From Chloroflexota bacterium (lineage in GTDB: Bacteria; Chloroflexota; Anaerolineae; UBA7937; JACPPX01), in assembly GCA_016196905.1 (NCBI GenBank), contig JACPWV010000174.1:1-6320 (forward strand): a stretch of 6,320 bases of DNA. The letters run 5' to 3'. Positions within the stretch are counted from its first letter, which is position 1. Every line of letters begins with the position of its first letter. A model generated the notes under the pieces. The model was not told where the DNA came from and ran no database searches. It saw nothing but the letters and a program-made list of their open reading frames with translations. Position numbers and translations under genes: made by a program. Below, in pieces: positions 1-6,064 of this stretch.

Positions 1-1363
1 ATCGACTCAGAACCAAAAGCACCCCCGCGGCGATCCCCGCCCCGAGGGCCGGCAGGAAGGCCCACGGGGTGAGTTCCGCCAGGATGGGCGCGGCGCAGAA
101 GAATAGGGCCCCCGCTAGCACAAGGCCGACCAAACCCAGCCCGGCATAAATCCTCCGTGTGCGCTGGGGGCTCTCCGGGAAGTAGCCCAAACTCACCACC
201 TCGCGGTACATGGCTCCATGCAGCTCAGGGATGGCGGTGTAGAACTCGTTGCGCAGGTCGGTGAGCTTTTTTCGAGACCCCGCGCGTACGCGTCCGAAGA
301 CGTGGTCCAAGAGGATTTTCTCGTAGGGACGCGAGCTGGGCGAGTCATCCACCAGCTCAAACACAAAATCGCGCCGCGAACCGATGCCCAAAAAGCCCGA
401 CTCACCCTCCTCGTACATGCGGATCACCCCGCGTCGGGCCAGGTCCACCAAAGTGGCGACGATGTCGCGCATATCGGCGTGCTCGTCCAGGAGCGTGCCC
501 ACCACCGCCGGGGGGTTCTCGGCGGGCGGATCGCTCAGATAGCTCACCGGCAAGCGGCTGGGCTGATCGCGGCCCCGGGTGTACCACAAGAGGTAGAGGC
601 CGAGCAGCGCGGCGAGGGGGATGAAAACACCCAGGCCGATGGCCGCCAAGCTGCCCAGGGGGCTGACCTGCTGAACGAAATCTTCCTGCGCCTGCCAGGC
701 AGCCGGCTGGGCGGCCACAATCCCATGCGGAAACTGGACCCGCACCTCCAAGGGTTGACCGGGCGGGATATCCCGAGCCTGGAACATCACCGTGCGAGCA
801 CCTACGCTGCGCCAGGTGGTCGGGGTGAAATAGCTATCGACCTTGTGAACCTCGTTCACCCCCTCCGGCAGATGCACGCTGACAGCCGCGGAGCGGATGG
901 GGAAGTCGCGGTTCTGGCCGCGAATCACCTCCCACCAGAGTTGATCCCCACCCTCATAGATGCGCAGCCCGCCGTGAATGGTATATTGGAGTTGATAGCT
1001 GTGCGTGGAGTCGTATACGGGTTGATCAAAATACCAGCGGATGAAGAAGTTCTCATCCTCGGTGGAGGTCTCGAAGGTTCCAGGCTCTTCGCTGTAACTT
1101 GCCGCTAGCTCGCGGCCATCGGCCCACACTCGCACGTCGGAGATGCTTTCCAGGCGCGAGGTGCCGATGGAGTGAAACCCGAAGCGGAAGGGGCCGCCGC
1201 TGAAGGTCACTTGCCAGTCTTCGCTGATGAGGATATCCCCATCCCGCTCGACGGCCAGCTCCACATCGAGGCGATCCCAGACCAGATCGCGATCCTGAGC
1301 CGCGGCCGCCACGGCCAGCATCAGCATCGCGATTACGATAATCAGCGTGGCTTTCTTTGCCAT
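1..1363 (-). CDS. DUF2207 family membrane protein, N-terminal 454 residues (3' end beyond window)
   Basis: This is an open frame of 454 codons running off the left edge without a stop. The ATG at 1363-1361 is preceded by AGGAG (1372-1368) at 4 bases. Residues 1-22 form a signal peptide (MAKK, a hydrophobic core, then AAAAQ). Residues 25-215 are a beta-rich extracytoplasmic domain matching the DUF2207 start, where a mixed-order fold recalls DVELAVERDGDILISEDW. A membrane helix spans about 237-261 and ends in YTRGRD. Next comes a cytoplasmic stretch with the family signature: PP, then VVGTLLDEHADMRDIVATLVDLARRGVIR (about 279-315). Two more helices lie at about 405-429 and 433-453. Family members usually end soon after the last helices, often with a Gly/Ser-rich tail, so perhaps 100-200 residues are missing. 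DUF2207 has no established biochemical role; an envelope function is inferred. It lies 62 bases after rsmD but has its own promoter. A 296-codon antisense frame over it is a shadow. Confidence 0.88.
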   Translation of the reverse strand, partial: MAKKATLIIVIAMLMLAVAAAAQDRDLVWDRLDVELAVERDGDILISEDWQVTFSGGPFRFGFHSIGTSRLESISDVRVWADGRELAASYSEEPGTFETSTEDENFFIRWYFDQPVYDSTHSYQLQYTIHGGLRIYEGGDQLWWEVIRGQNRDFPIRSAAVSVHLPEGVNEVHKVDSYFTPTTWRSVGARTVMFQARDIPPGQPLEVRVQFPHGIVAAQPAAWQAQEDFVQQVSPLGSLAAIGLGVFIPLAALLGLYLLWYTRGRDQPSRLPVSYLSDPPAENPPAVVGTLLDEHADMRDIVATLVDLARRGVIRMYEEGESGFLGIGSRRDFVFELVDDSPSSRPYEKILLDHVFGRVRAGSRKKLTDLRNEFYTAIPELHGAMYREVVSLGYFPESPQRTRRIYAGLGLVGLVLAGALFFCAAPILAELTPWAFLPALGAGIAAGVLLVLSR

Positions 1364-1382
1364 CGGGCTCCTAAACCGCCAC

Positions 1383-1411
1383 ATTATAACCTGACCACTC
1401 GCCTTTGGAAA
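1383..1411 (-). promoter_or_regulatory. Promoter for the DUF2207 gene
   Basis: On the minus strand a perfect -10 box TATAAT (1388-1383) follows a 4/6 -35 box TTTCCA (1411-1406) with 17-base spacing. Transcription would start near 1376, leaving a leader of about 13 bases that contains only the AGGAG ribosome-binding site at 1372-1368. The promoter sits in the short gap after rsmD, so the DUF2207 gene can be transcribed independently of valS-rsmD. It is predicted from sequence alone. Confidence 0.6.
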
Positions 1412-1425
1412 GTAGTCCCAAAGAA

Positions 1426-1980
1426 CTATCGGCCCTTGCCTGAGTAGAACAGCAGCAGCGTGCTGCCATAGCGGCGCTGATCGATGAGGGCCAGATGGGC
1501 CAGACCGAGCGGCTGGTACTCTTTTGGGTATACCTGGGCGATGGCCACCCCCCCCAGGGCCAGCAGGTGGCTGCGCTCGTCCAGAGACTGCAGGGTGAGG
1601 GCCCACAGATTACGATGCTGTGGGGGCGCGATGTAGATGATGTCGAAAGGGCCCCAGGGGGTGTTGGCCAGGAAGTGGAACACATCGTCGCGGACCATGT
1701 GGCTGCGATCCTGGAAGCCGGTGAGGCGCAGATTCTCCTCGAGCACCCGAGCAGCCCTCCGCCCGTACTCGACGAACACGGCCGATTCGGCGCCGCGGCT
1801 GAGCGCCTCGATGCCCACGCTGCCCGTGCCGGCATAGAGGTCCAGAAAACGAGCCCCCTCCATCTGCGGCGCGAGGATATTGAAAAGCGCCTCTTTGACC
1901 CGATCGGTGATGGGCCGCGTCCCCTCCCCGGGCACGCTTTTGAGGCGCCGCCCCTTGGCCGTTCCTGCGATGACGCGCAT
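1426..1980 (-). CDS. rsmD: 16S rRNA (guanine(966)-N(2))-methyltransferase RsmD
   Basis: This 184-residue protein has the usual RsmD length. RsmD methylates N2 of G966 of 16S rRNA on the small subunit, using S-adenosylmethionine. The N-terminus MRVIAGTAKGRRL and the following TRPITDRVKEALFNIL (about 21-36) are typical of the family. The SAM-binding motif I is DLYAGTGSVGIEALSRGA (47-64), with the acidic ribose-binding residue at Glu71 in VEY. Motif IV, normally D/N-P-P-F/Y, reads IAPPQ (117-121), so the usual catalytic Asp/Asn and aromatic residue are Ala and Gln. The fold and the rest of the family signature are intact. The ATG at 1980 is certain because a TAA lies in frame two codons upstream, but no Shine-Dalgarno sequence precedes it. 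The gene lies 117 bases after valS on the same strand with no convincing terminator between, so co-transcription from the T-box-controlled promoter is likely. Confidence 0.9.
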   Translation of the reverse strand: MRVIAGTAKGRRLKSVPGEGTRPITDRVKEALFNILAPQMEGARFLDLYAGTGSVGIEALSRGAESAVFVEYGRRAARVLEENLRLTGFQDRSHMVRDDVFHFLANTPWGPFDIIYIAPPQHRNLWALTLQSLDERSHLLALGGVAIAQVYPKEYQPLGLAHLALIDQRRYGSTLLLFYSGKGR

Positions 1981-2097
1981 GCTTTATGGCATTTGTGCGA
2001 ATGTCTACCGGCCGCCGGGATCGGAACCCGCCGACCAGGTGTTGCGCTGCTCAGCCGAGCCTGAGCTTCGTCTCGGAATCCATTCGGAGTACGCCAG
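1981..2097 (-). other. valS-rsmD intergenic spacer
   Basis: These 117 bases hold two weak inverted repeats, GCTCAG/CTGAGC (2049-2066) and an imperfect one at 2072-2089. Neither is followed by a T-run in either direction. I see no promoter and no ribosome-binding site for rsmD. Read-through from valS into rsmD is the simplest reading. Confidence 0.4.
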
Positions 2098-4785
2098 CTA
2101 TCCCAGACCTCGCAATTTCTCAGCCAGCCGGTCTCGCTCCGCGCGCCTGCGAGCTATCTTCTCCCGTTCCCGCTGGACCACGGCGGGCGGGGCTTTCCCC
2201 ACAAAGTCGCGTTTGGATAGCATCGCCTCCGAGCGGGCGATCTCGCGCTCCAGGCGATTCAGCTCGCCCTCCAGCCGCGCCCGCTCCTTGTCCCGATCGA
2301 TCTCCACCACCAGCACGGTGGAGAGTTCCCCGCTGATCACCGTCGGTCCCTGGGGCCAGTTCGCCTCCGGCCCAGGTGCCAGACCCCCCAACTCGATGTG
2401 GGCCAGGCGAGCGAAGGCTTCACCTTGAACACGCAATTCGGAATAGCTGGGGCCTGCAGAGGTATAGGCTCGCGGCCTAACGTGCACTTCTATCCCGCCC
2501 TCGGCTCGCCAGTTCCGAATGGCGCGCACATGTTCCCAAATCATGGACTGGAGGCGCTCGGCCTTCTCATCCAGAGGGCCGGGCTCAGGCCAGCGGGCGA
2601 CGATCAACGCCTCGCCGCGCGCCGCAGCACGCGGCAGGTGCTGCCAGATCTCTTCGGTCACAAAAGGCATGAAGGGGTGCAGCAGCCTGAGCGTTCGCTC
2701 GAAGACATGCACTAGCACATCGAGTGTCCTCGCTTTCGCTGCTGGGTCCTCCCCATACAGCGGTGTCTTGCTGGCTTCGATGTACCAGTCGGCGAACTCG
2801 CCCCAGAGGAACTCTTGGATCTGTCGCCCCGCCTCCCCGAATTGGAAACGATCCAGGAGGCGTTTGACCTCGCCGATCAAACGGTTGTGTCGGCTCAAGA
2901 TCCAGCGATCGTAGAGGGCCTGGGGTTGAGGATCGCTATCCGGCGGCTCGTACCCCGGAGGAAGATTGGAGATGATAAATCGAGCCATGTTCCAGATCTT
3001 GTTGGCAAAGTTACGACCGTCCTCCACCCGCTGCCAGGAGAGCTTCAAATCCATCCCCGGCGTTCCGGCGGTGACCAGAGCGAAGCGCAGGGCATCGGTC
3101 CCATATTTCTCCATAACCTCCAAAGGGTTGATCACGTTCCCCTTGGTCTTGCTCATCCGCTCCCCCTTCTCGTCTCGGACCATCCCGTGGAGGTAGACGG
3201 TATGGAAGGGGATGTCGCCGGCGCACTCGATCCCCAGCATGATCATCCGGGCCACCCAGAAGAACAGGATATCGTACCCCGTCTCCAGCACCGAGGTGGG
3301 GTAAAAGTACCGCCAGTCCTCGGTCTCCTCCGGCCACCCCAAGGTGGAAAAGGGCCACAGGCCTGAGGAGAACCAGGTGTCCAACACGTCCGGATCCTGC
3401 TCCAGCCGCGAGCTGCCGCACTCCTGGCAGACCCGGGCGGCTTCCAGGTAGGCGATCCGATGGCCATTGTCGCAGGTCCAAACGGGGATACGGTGCCCCC
3501 ACCAAAGTTGTCGGGAGATGACCCAGTCCCGGATGTTCTCCATCCAGTTGTAGTAGACCTTGGTGAAGCGCTCGGGCACGATCCTCATGCGGCCCTCACG
3601 GACCGCCTGGATCGCCGGCTCGGCCAGAGGTTTGATCTTCACAAACCACTGCTCCGAGACTAGGGGCTCGACCAAGCTGCGGCAACGGTAGCAGCGCCCA
3701 GGGGCATGGCGGTGATCCTCCACCTTGACCAGCAGCCCCTCGCGTTGGAGATCAGCCAGCAAACGCTCCCGCGCCTGGAAGCGGTCCAGGCCTGCGTAGG
3801 GGCCTGCCTCTTGGTTCAGCGTGGCGTCCAAGTTCATGATGTTGATGATGGGAAGCTCATGGCGTTGGCCGATCTCCCAGTCATCAGGGTCGTGGCCTGG
3901 GGTAACCTTGACCGCCCCGGTCCCGAAGGTCGGGTCCACCGCCTCGTCAGCGATGATGGGAATGCGCCGGTTGAGGACAGGCAAGATGGCTATTCGCCCC
4001 AGCCTATCTTTGTGCCGATCGTCATCGGGGTGGACGGCGACCGCGGTGTCTCCCAGGATCGTCTCCGGTCGGGTCGTCGCCACCTGGATGTAGCCTCCCC
4101 CCTCCAGGGGGTAGCGGACATGCCAAAGTTTTCCCATCTCCTCCTCGTGCTCCACCTCCAGGTCGGAGAGGGAGGTCTGATCCTGAGGGCACCAGTGGAT
4201 GATCCGTTTACCTCGGTAGATCCATCCCTTTTCGAAGAGTCGGAGGAAGGCGGTCCGCACAGCCCGGGAGGGCCCTGGATCCATGGTGAACCGCTCTCGG
4301 GTCCAGTCGCAAGAGGCCCCCAGCCGCCGATGCTGCTGGGTGATGATCCCCCCATATTTCTCCTTCCAGGCCCAGGCCAGCTTGAGAAACCCCTCCCGTC
4401 CCAGGTCGTGACGAGTCAGCCGCCGGTCCCCGGCAGGGAGAGGGACATCGATCATCTCTAGTAGCTCCATGATGACCGGATCCCGCTCCGCCAGCCCCTT
4501 CTCGATCACGTAATGAACGGCGATGCTGGCGTGGTCGCTCCCCGGAAGCCACAGGGTGGGCTCCCCTCGCATCCGGTGCCAGCGGATCATAATGTCCTCC
4601 AGCGTGGCCGTGAGGGCGTGGCCCAAGTGCAGCTCACCCGTCACGTTGGGCGGCGGCATGATGATCACGAAGGGCTTCTTTTGCGGATCGATGTGCGGCG
4701 TGAAATAGCCCTTGGACTCCCACCACGGATAGAGCCGCTGCTCAACCGTCCAAAAATCATAGGTCTTGGGCAGTTCATCACCCAC
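2098..4785 (-). CDS. valS: Valyl-tRNA synthetase (ValRS)
   Basis: This 895-residue class I aminoacyl-tRNA synthetase charges tRNA-Val with valine in the cytoplasm and edits mischarged threonine. The HIGH motif is HLGH (53-56) within PPPNVTGELHLGHAL. The CP1 editing domain carries TTRPET (237-242) and GTGAVKVTPGHDPDD (288-302). A Cys pair in GRCYRC, and CDNGH with CQEC, look like zinc-ribbon ligands. The KMSKS loop is RMSKTKGN (543-550). DVLDTWFSSGLWPFSTLGWP and WVISRQLWWGHRIP are ValRS signatures. The anticodon-binding domain follows, and residues from about 823 form the C-terminal coiled-coil arm typical of ValRS. The start is GTG at 4785, because AAGGGGGTGA (4802-4793) lies 7 bases upstream and the product then begins MGDELPKTYDFWTVEQRLYP, as ValRS should. 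An in-frame ATG at 4914 would add 43 residues encoded by the riboswitch and is rejected. Two oddities are DHASIAV (84-90) instead of the commoner DHAGIAT, and an apparent insertion at about 100-122. Expression is controlled by the T-box leader upstream. Confidence 0.97.
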   Translation of the reverse strand: MGDELPKTYDFWTVEQRLYPWWESKGYFTPHIDPQKKPFVIIMPPPNVTGELHLGHALTATLEDIMIRWHRMRGEPTLWLPGSDHASIAVHYVIEKGLAERDPVIMELLEMIDVPLPAGDRRLTRHDLGREGFLKLAWAWKEKYGGIITQQHRRLGASCDWTRERFTMDPGPSRAVRTAFLRLFEKGWIYRGKRIIHWCPQDQTSLSDLEVEHEEEMGKLWHVRYPLEGGGYIQVATTRPETILGDTAVAVHPDDDRHKDRLGRIAILPVLNRRIPIIADEAVDPTFGTGAVKVTPGHDPDDWEIGQRHELPIINIMNLDATLNQEAGPYAGLDRFQARERLLADLQREGLLVKVEDHRHAPGRCYRCRSLVEPLVSEQWFVKIKPLAEPAIQAVREGRMRIVPERFTKVYYNWMENIRDWVISRQLWWGHRIPVWTCDNGHRIAYLEAARVCQECGSSRLEQDPDVLDTWFSSGLWPFSTLGWPEETEDWRYFYPTSVLETGYDILFFWVARMIMLGIECAGDIPFHTVYLHGMVRDEKGERMSKTKGNVINPLEVMEKYGTDALRFALVTAGTPGMDLKLSWQRVEDGRNFANKIWNMARFIISNLPPGYEPPDSDPQPQALYDRWILSRHNRLIGEVKRLLDRFQFGEAGRQIQEFLWGEFADWYIEASKTPLYGEDPAAKARTLDVLVHVFERTLRLLHPFMPFVTEEIWQHLPRAAARGEALIVARWPEPGPLDEKAERLQSMIWEHVRAIRNWRAEGGIEVHVRPRAYTSAGPSYSELRVQGEAFARLAHIELGGLAPGPEANWPQGPTVISGELSTVLVVEIDRDKERARLEGELNRLEREIARSEAMLSKRDFVGKAPPAVVQREREKIARRRAERDRLAEKLRGLG

Positions 4786-4792
4786 GATCGAC

Positions 4793-4802
4793 TCACCCCC
4801 TT
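4793..4802 (-). promoter_or_regulatory. Ribosome-binding site that fixes the valS start
   Basis: AAGGGGGTGA matches the anti-Shine-Dalgarno complement AAGGAGGTGA at 9 of 10 bases and ends 7 bases before GTG at 4785. No comparable site precedes the in-frame ATG at 4914. Confidence 0.88.
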
Positions 4803-4837
4803 CCTGGCTGAATTCGAGAATCGACTGCACTGCAGCT

Positions 4838-4874
4838 AGAACGACGAGGCCCCTTTCGAGGGCGAAAGGGGCCT
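4838..4874 (-). terminator. T-box regulated terminator hairpin
   Basis: A 12-bp stem, AGGCCCCTTTCG (4874-4863) with CGAAAGGGGCCT (4858-4847), has the loop CCCT. The tail TCGTCGTTCT (4846 down to about 4838) is only moderately U-rich, weaker than a classical intrinsic terminator. Its overlap with the antiterminator identifies its role in attenuation of valS. Confidence 0.82.
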
Positions 4875-4891
4875 TCCGCGGTACCACCTCG
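4857..4891 (-). promoter_or_regulatory. T-box antiterminator
   Basis: CGAGG (4891-4887) pairs with CCTCG (4861-4857), and GCG (4879-4877) pairs with CGC (4864-4862). They flank the seven-base bulge TGGTACC (4886-4880), which binds the tRNA acceptor end. This is the standard T-box antiterminator layout. Its 3' strand is taken from the loop and stem of the terminator, so the two structures exclude each other. Confidence 0.9.
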
Positions 4892-4972
4892 GTTTCCCGA
4901 ATCCTCAGGCCCATAGCGGTTTCGGGACACTCTCGCGGCTGTAACGGGCGGACCCGGAGGGGACTACTCTGT

Positions 4973-4994
4973 GGGCAGGCACGGGGGCCTGCCC
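4973..4994. repeat. GC-rich palindrome (REP-like) inside the T-box leader
   Basis: On the minus strand GGGCAGGC (4994-4987) and GCCTGCCC (4980-4973) form a perfect 8-bp stem around CCCCGT, preceded by CGTAG. It is not part of the standard T-box architecture and lies between Stem I and the Stem II-like region. It resembles short palindromes of the type GTAGGGGCAGG...CCTGCCC that I recall being dispersed between genes in Chloroflexota and some other phyla. Only one copy is present here, so repeat status is inference. Confidence 0.5.
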
Positions 4995-5145
4995 CTACGT
5001 TCGTCTCCTCGGCTCCCAGGCGACCTTCAGCAGCGCTCGTTGCGGGAGGCTTTCAGCCAGCGACCTCCCTTCTCTACCAACGCGCTCCCCCCTGCGGGGC
5101 TTCCGCCTACTCCTCCTGTTCGCAGCCTCTCAGAATATTGCAAGA

Positions 5146-5174
5146 ATTCTAACAGGAAATACTCTTTGTGTCAA
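5146..5174 (-). promoter_or_regulatory. Promoter for the valS T-box transcript
   Basis: A perfect -35 box TTGACA (5174-5169) is followed after 17 bases by TAGAAT (5151-5146), which matches the -10 consensus at 5 of 6 bases. Transcription would start near A5139, about 12 bases before Stem I. This is the strongest promoter in the window, and its position directly upstream of the riboswitch supports it. Confidence 0.87.
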
Positions 5175-5214
5175 GACACGGCGTATAGAAGCGCTATGGC
5201 TATGCGAACTCTTG

Positions 5215-5246
5215 AAAGGGGGTTGGCTGAGGAGAGCCTGCCCTTT
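5215..5246 (-). terminator. Possible terminator after the LPXTG protein gene
   Basis: AAAGGG (5246-5241) can pair with CCCTTT (5220-5215) around an inner stem GGCT (5238-5235) and AGCC (5228-5225), separated by a small internal loop. It starts at the stop codon. Only three T residues end the stem and no U-run follows, so termination is plausible rather than clear. Confidence 0.35.
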
Positions 5247-5905
5247 TACCTCGTCAGGCGGCTTCGAAGAACGCTGCCAGCCAACAACAAAGCCCCACCT
5301 GCTACAGCCAAGAGCAAGATGAAATCAGACGGGGCATGCCCCGTGGTGGGCAGGAGCATCGCCTCCCCGCCGCTGCCCGCATCCGCTCCTGGAGGGGGAC
5401 CATCCGTCGTGGTGGGGGTGGGTCCTGGAGGGGGGCCTGGGCTGCCAACGATGATGGGGTCGGGAAAGCAGGCCGACGCGGCCGCGGTGTCTCGTCCAGC
5501 CTGTTGAGCATGGCCCAGGTAAGCGCACACTTGATAGGAGCCGGGACTGCCAAAGGCATACTGCGCAGAGTAGCTCCCGCTACATGTGCCTCCGGGAGCG
5601 GGATTCAGGAGGGTTTGGGCCCCGTCGCCCCAGGTGATGAGAACCCAATTCTGGGATGTCTGCGGGCAGCCGGGGCGAGACCAGGATCCCGAGGCGGTGA
5701 TGGGCTGCCCGATGGCTACGCTTGTCGGGCTAACCGCGATGGATATAGAGGCGCTGGCCTGAGCGACAACTATCGAGGCGAACTCGAGATCGGCCAGCAC
5801 CAGAGCGGCAATCAAACTAGCGCGGGCCAGCGGCCTGAATCGGCTGGAGAACTTAAATCGCGGCCGGGGCAAATAACTGGGGTGAAAGGGGGCCGGCCCG
5901 CTCAT
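5246..5905 (-). CDS. Secreted LPXTG-type cell-surface protein with PKD-like domain
   Basis: This is a 219-residue protein of no recognised named family. The ATG at 5905 is well supported by GGGAGGTG, with GGAGG six bases upstream. A long basic n-region (residues 1-29) leads into a hydrophobic segment (30-49), and a signal peptidase site is plausible at AQA-SA near residue 51. Residues 52-150 look like one small beta-sandwich. TWGDGAQ (91-97) and YAFGSPGSYQVCAYL (116-130) resemble PKD or immunoglobulin-like strands, and four cysteines (80, 108, 127, 146) could form two disulfides. A Pro/Gly/Thr linker (155-180) follows. The C-terminus is a classic cell-wall sorting signal: LPTTG (185-189), a hydrophobic helix (about 194-213), then the basic tail RSRLTR. 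A sortase would cleave between Thr188 and Gly189 and attach the protein to the envelope. No sortase gene is in the window. It has its own promoter and is separated from valS by the valS promoter. Its ligand or role is unknown. Confidence 0.8.
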   Translation of the reverse strand: MSGPAPFHPSYLPRPRFKFSSRFRPLARASLIAALVLADLEFASIVVAQASASISIAVSPTSVAIGQPITASGSWSRPGCPQTSQNWVLITWGDGAQTLLNPAPGGTCSGSYSAQYAFGSPGSYQVCAYLGHAQQAGRDTAAASACFPDPIIVGSPGPPPGPTPTTTDGPPPGADAGSGGEAMLLPTTGHAPSDFILLLAVAGGALLLAGSVLRSRLTR

Positions 5906-5955
5906 TTGGCACCTCCCACAAGGGCCTGCGGTTCACTTATGTCACGTTTTGACCC

Positions 5956-5984
5956 ATTCTAGTGCTTGTAAAGATATTTAACAA
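5956..5984 (-). promoter_or_regulatory. Promoter for the LPXTG protein gene
   Basis: A -35 box TTGTTA (5984-5979, 4/6 match) and a -10 box TAGAAT (5961-5956, 5/6 match) are separated by 17 bases. The start would fall near 5949, giving a leader of about 45 bases that ends in a good ribosome-binding site. The -10 and spacing are identical to those of the valS promoter. The small inverted repeat GTCA-AAACG-TGAC (5953-5941) overlaps the predicted start. Confidence 0.6.
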
Positions 5985-6010
5985 TAGGAATTTCGTACCG
6001 TAGAGTAGAC

Positions 6011-6026
6011 CCATCTGCCCAGATGG
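6011..6026. other. Small perfect hairpin upstream of the LPXTG gene promoter
   Basis: CCATCT (6011-6016) and AGATGG (6021-6026) pair around GCCC. There is no T-run on either side, so it is not a clear terminator. It could be part of a structured 3' tail of the upstream transcript or a protein-binding palindrome. Confidence 0.3.
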
Positions 6027-6064
6027 TAATGTTAGCGACGCCTTCCGTTCAAGGTCCAACAGCA

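Larger units (their letters stand above)
4838..5139 (-). ncRNA. T-box riboswitch (valine, GUC specifier) in the valS leader
   Basis: A T-box leader senses the ratio of uncharged to charged tRNA and permits transcription of the downstream gene when uncharged tRNA binds. On the minus strand I read the following. Stem I closes with GGCT (5127-5124) against AGCC (5014-5011). GAGTAGG and AGAGAAGGGAGG in its 5' half resemble the conserved AGUA and AGAGA elements. The specifier is GUC (5024-5022) within CTGAAGGTCGCCTGG; GUC is a valine codon and the next base is a purine. A Stem II-like region spans about 4970-4928. Stem III is TCCCGAA (4927-4921) with TTCGGGA (4901-4895). The T-box GAGGTGGTACCGCGG (4890-4876) has UGGU (4886-4883), complementary to the ACCA end of tRNA-Val. 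The antiterminator and terminator are listed separately. An additional palindrome sits between Stem I and Stem II. Both specifier and downstream gene point to valine. Confidence 0.93.

Noticed and set aside
218..1108. Long plus-strand open frame of 296 codons
   Set aside because: It is antisense to the DUF2207 gene, whose signal peptide, family signature and membrane helices are clear. The plus-strand product has no recognisable domain, and its openness follows from the GC-rich codon bias of the real gene.
1404..1421. Inverted repeat CTTTGG...CCAAAG just before the rsmD stop side
   Set aside because: Six base pairs with a wide loop and no U-run on the minus strand; it overlaps the predicted -35 region and is not convincing as a terminator.
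2000..2040. tRNA T-arm-like stretch (CGGG-TTCCGAT-CCCG on the minus strand) after valS
   Set aside because: The loop departs from the conserved TTCRA pattern, the stem fails beyond four pairs, and no acceptor stem, anticodon arm or CCA end is present.
3706..4461. Plus-strand open frame of 251 codons
   Set aside because: It is antisense to the editing and catalytic regions of valS and has no ribosome-binding site or recognisable fold.
5336..5962. Plus-strand open frame of 208 codons over the LPXTG gene
   Set aside because: The opposite strand encodes a coherent signal peptide, domain, linker and sorting signal with a good ribosome-binding site and promoter. The plus-strand product is low-complexity Gly/Arg-rich sequence.
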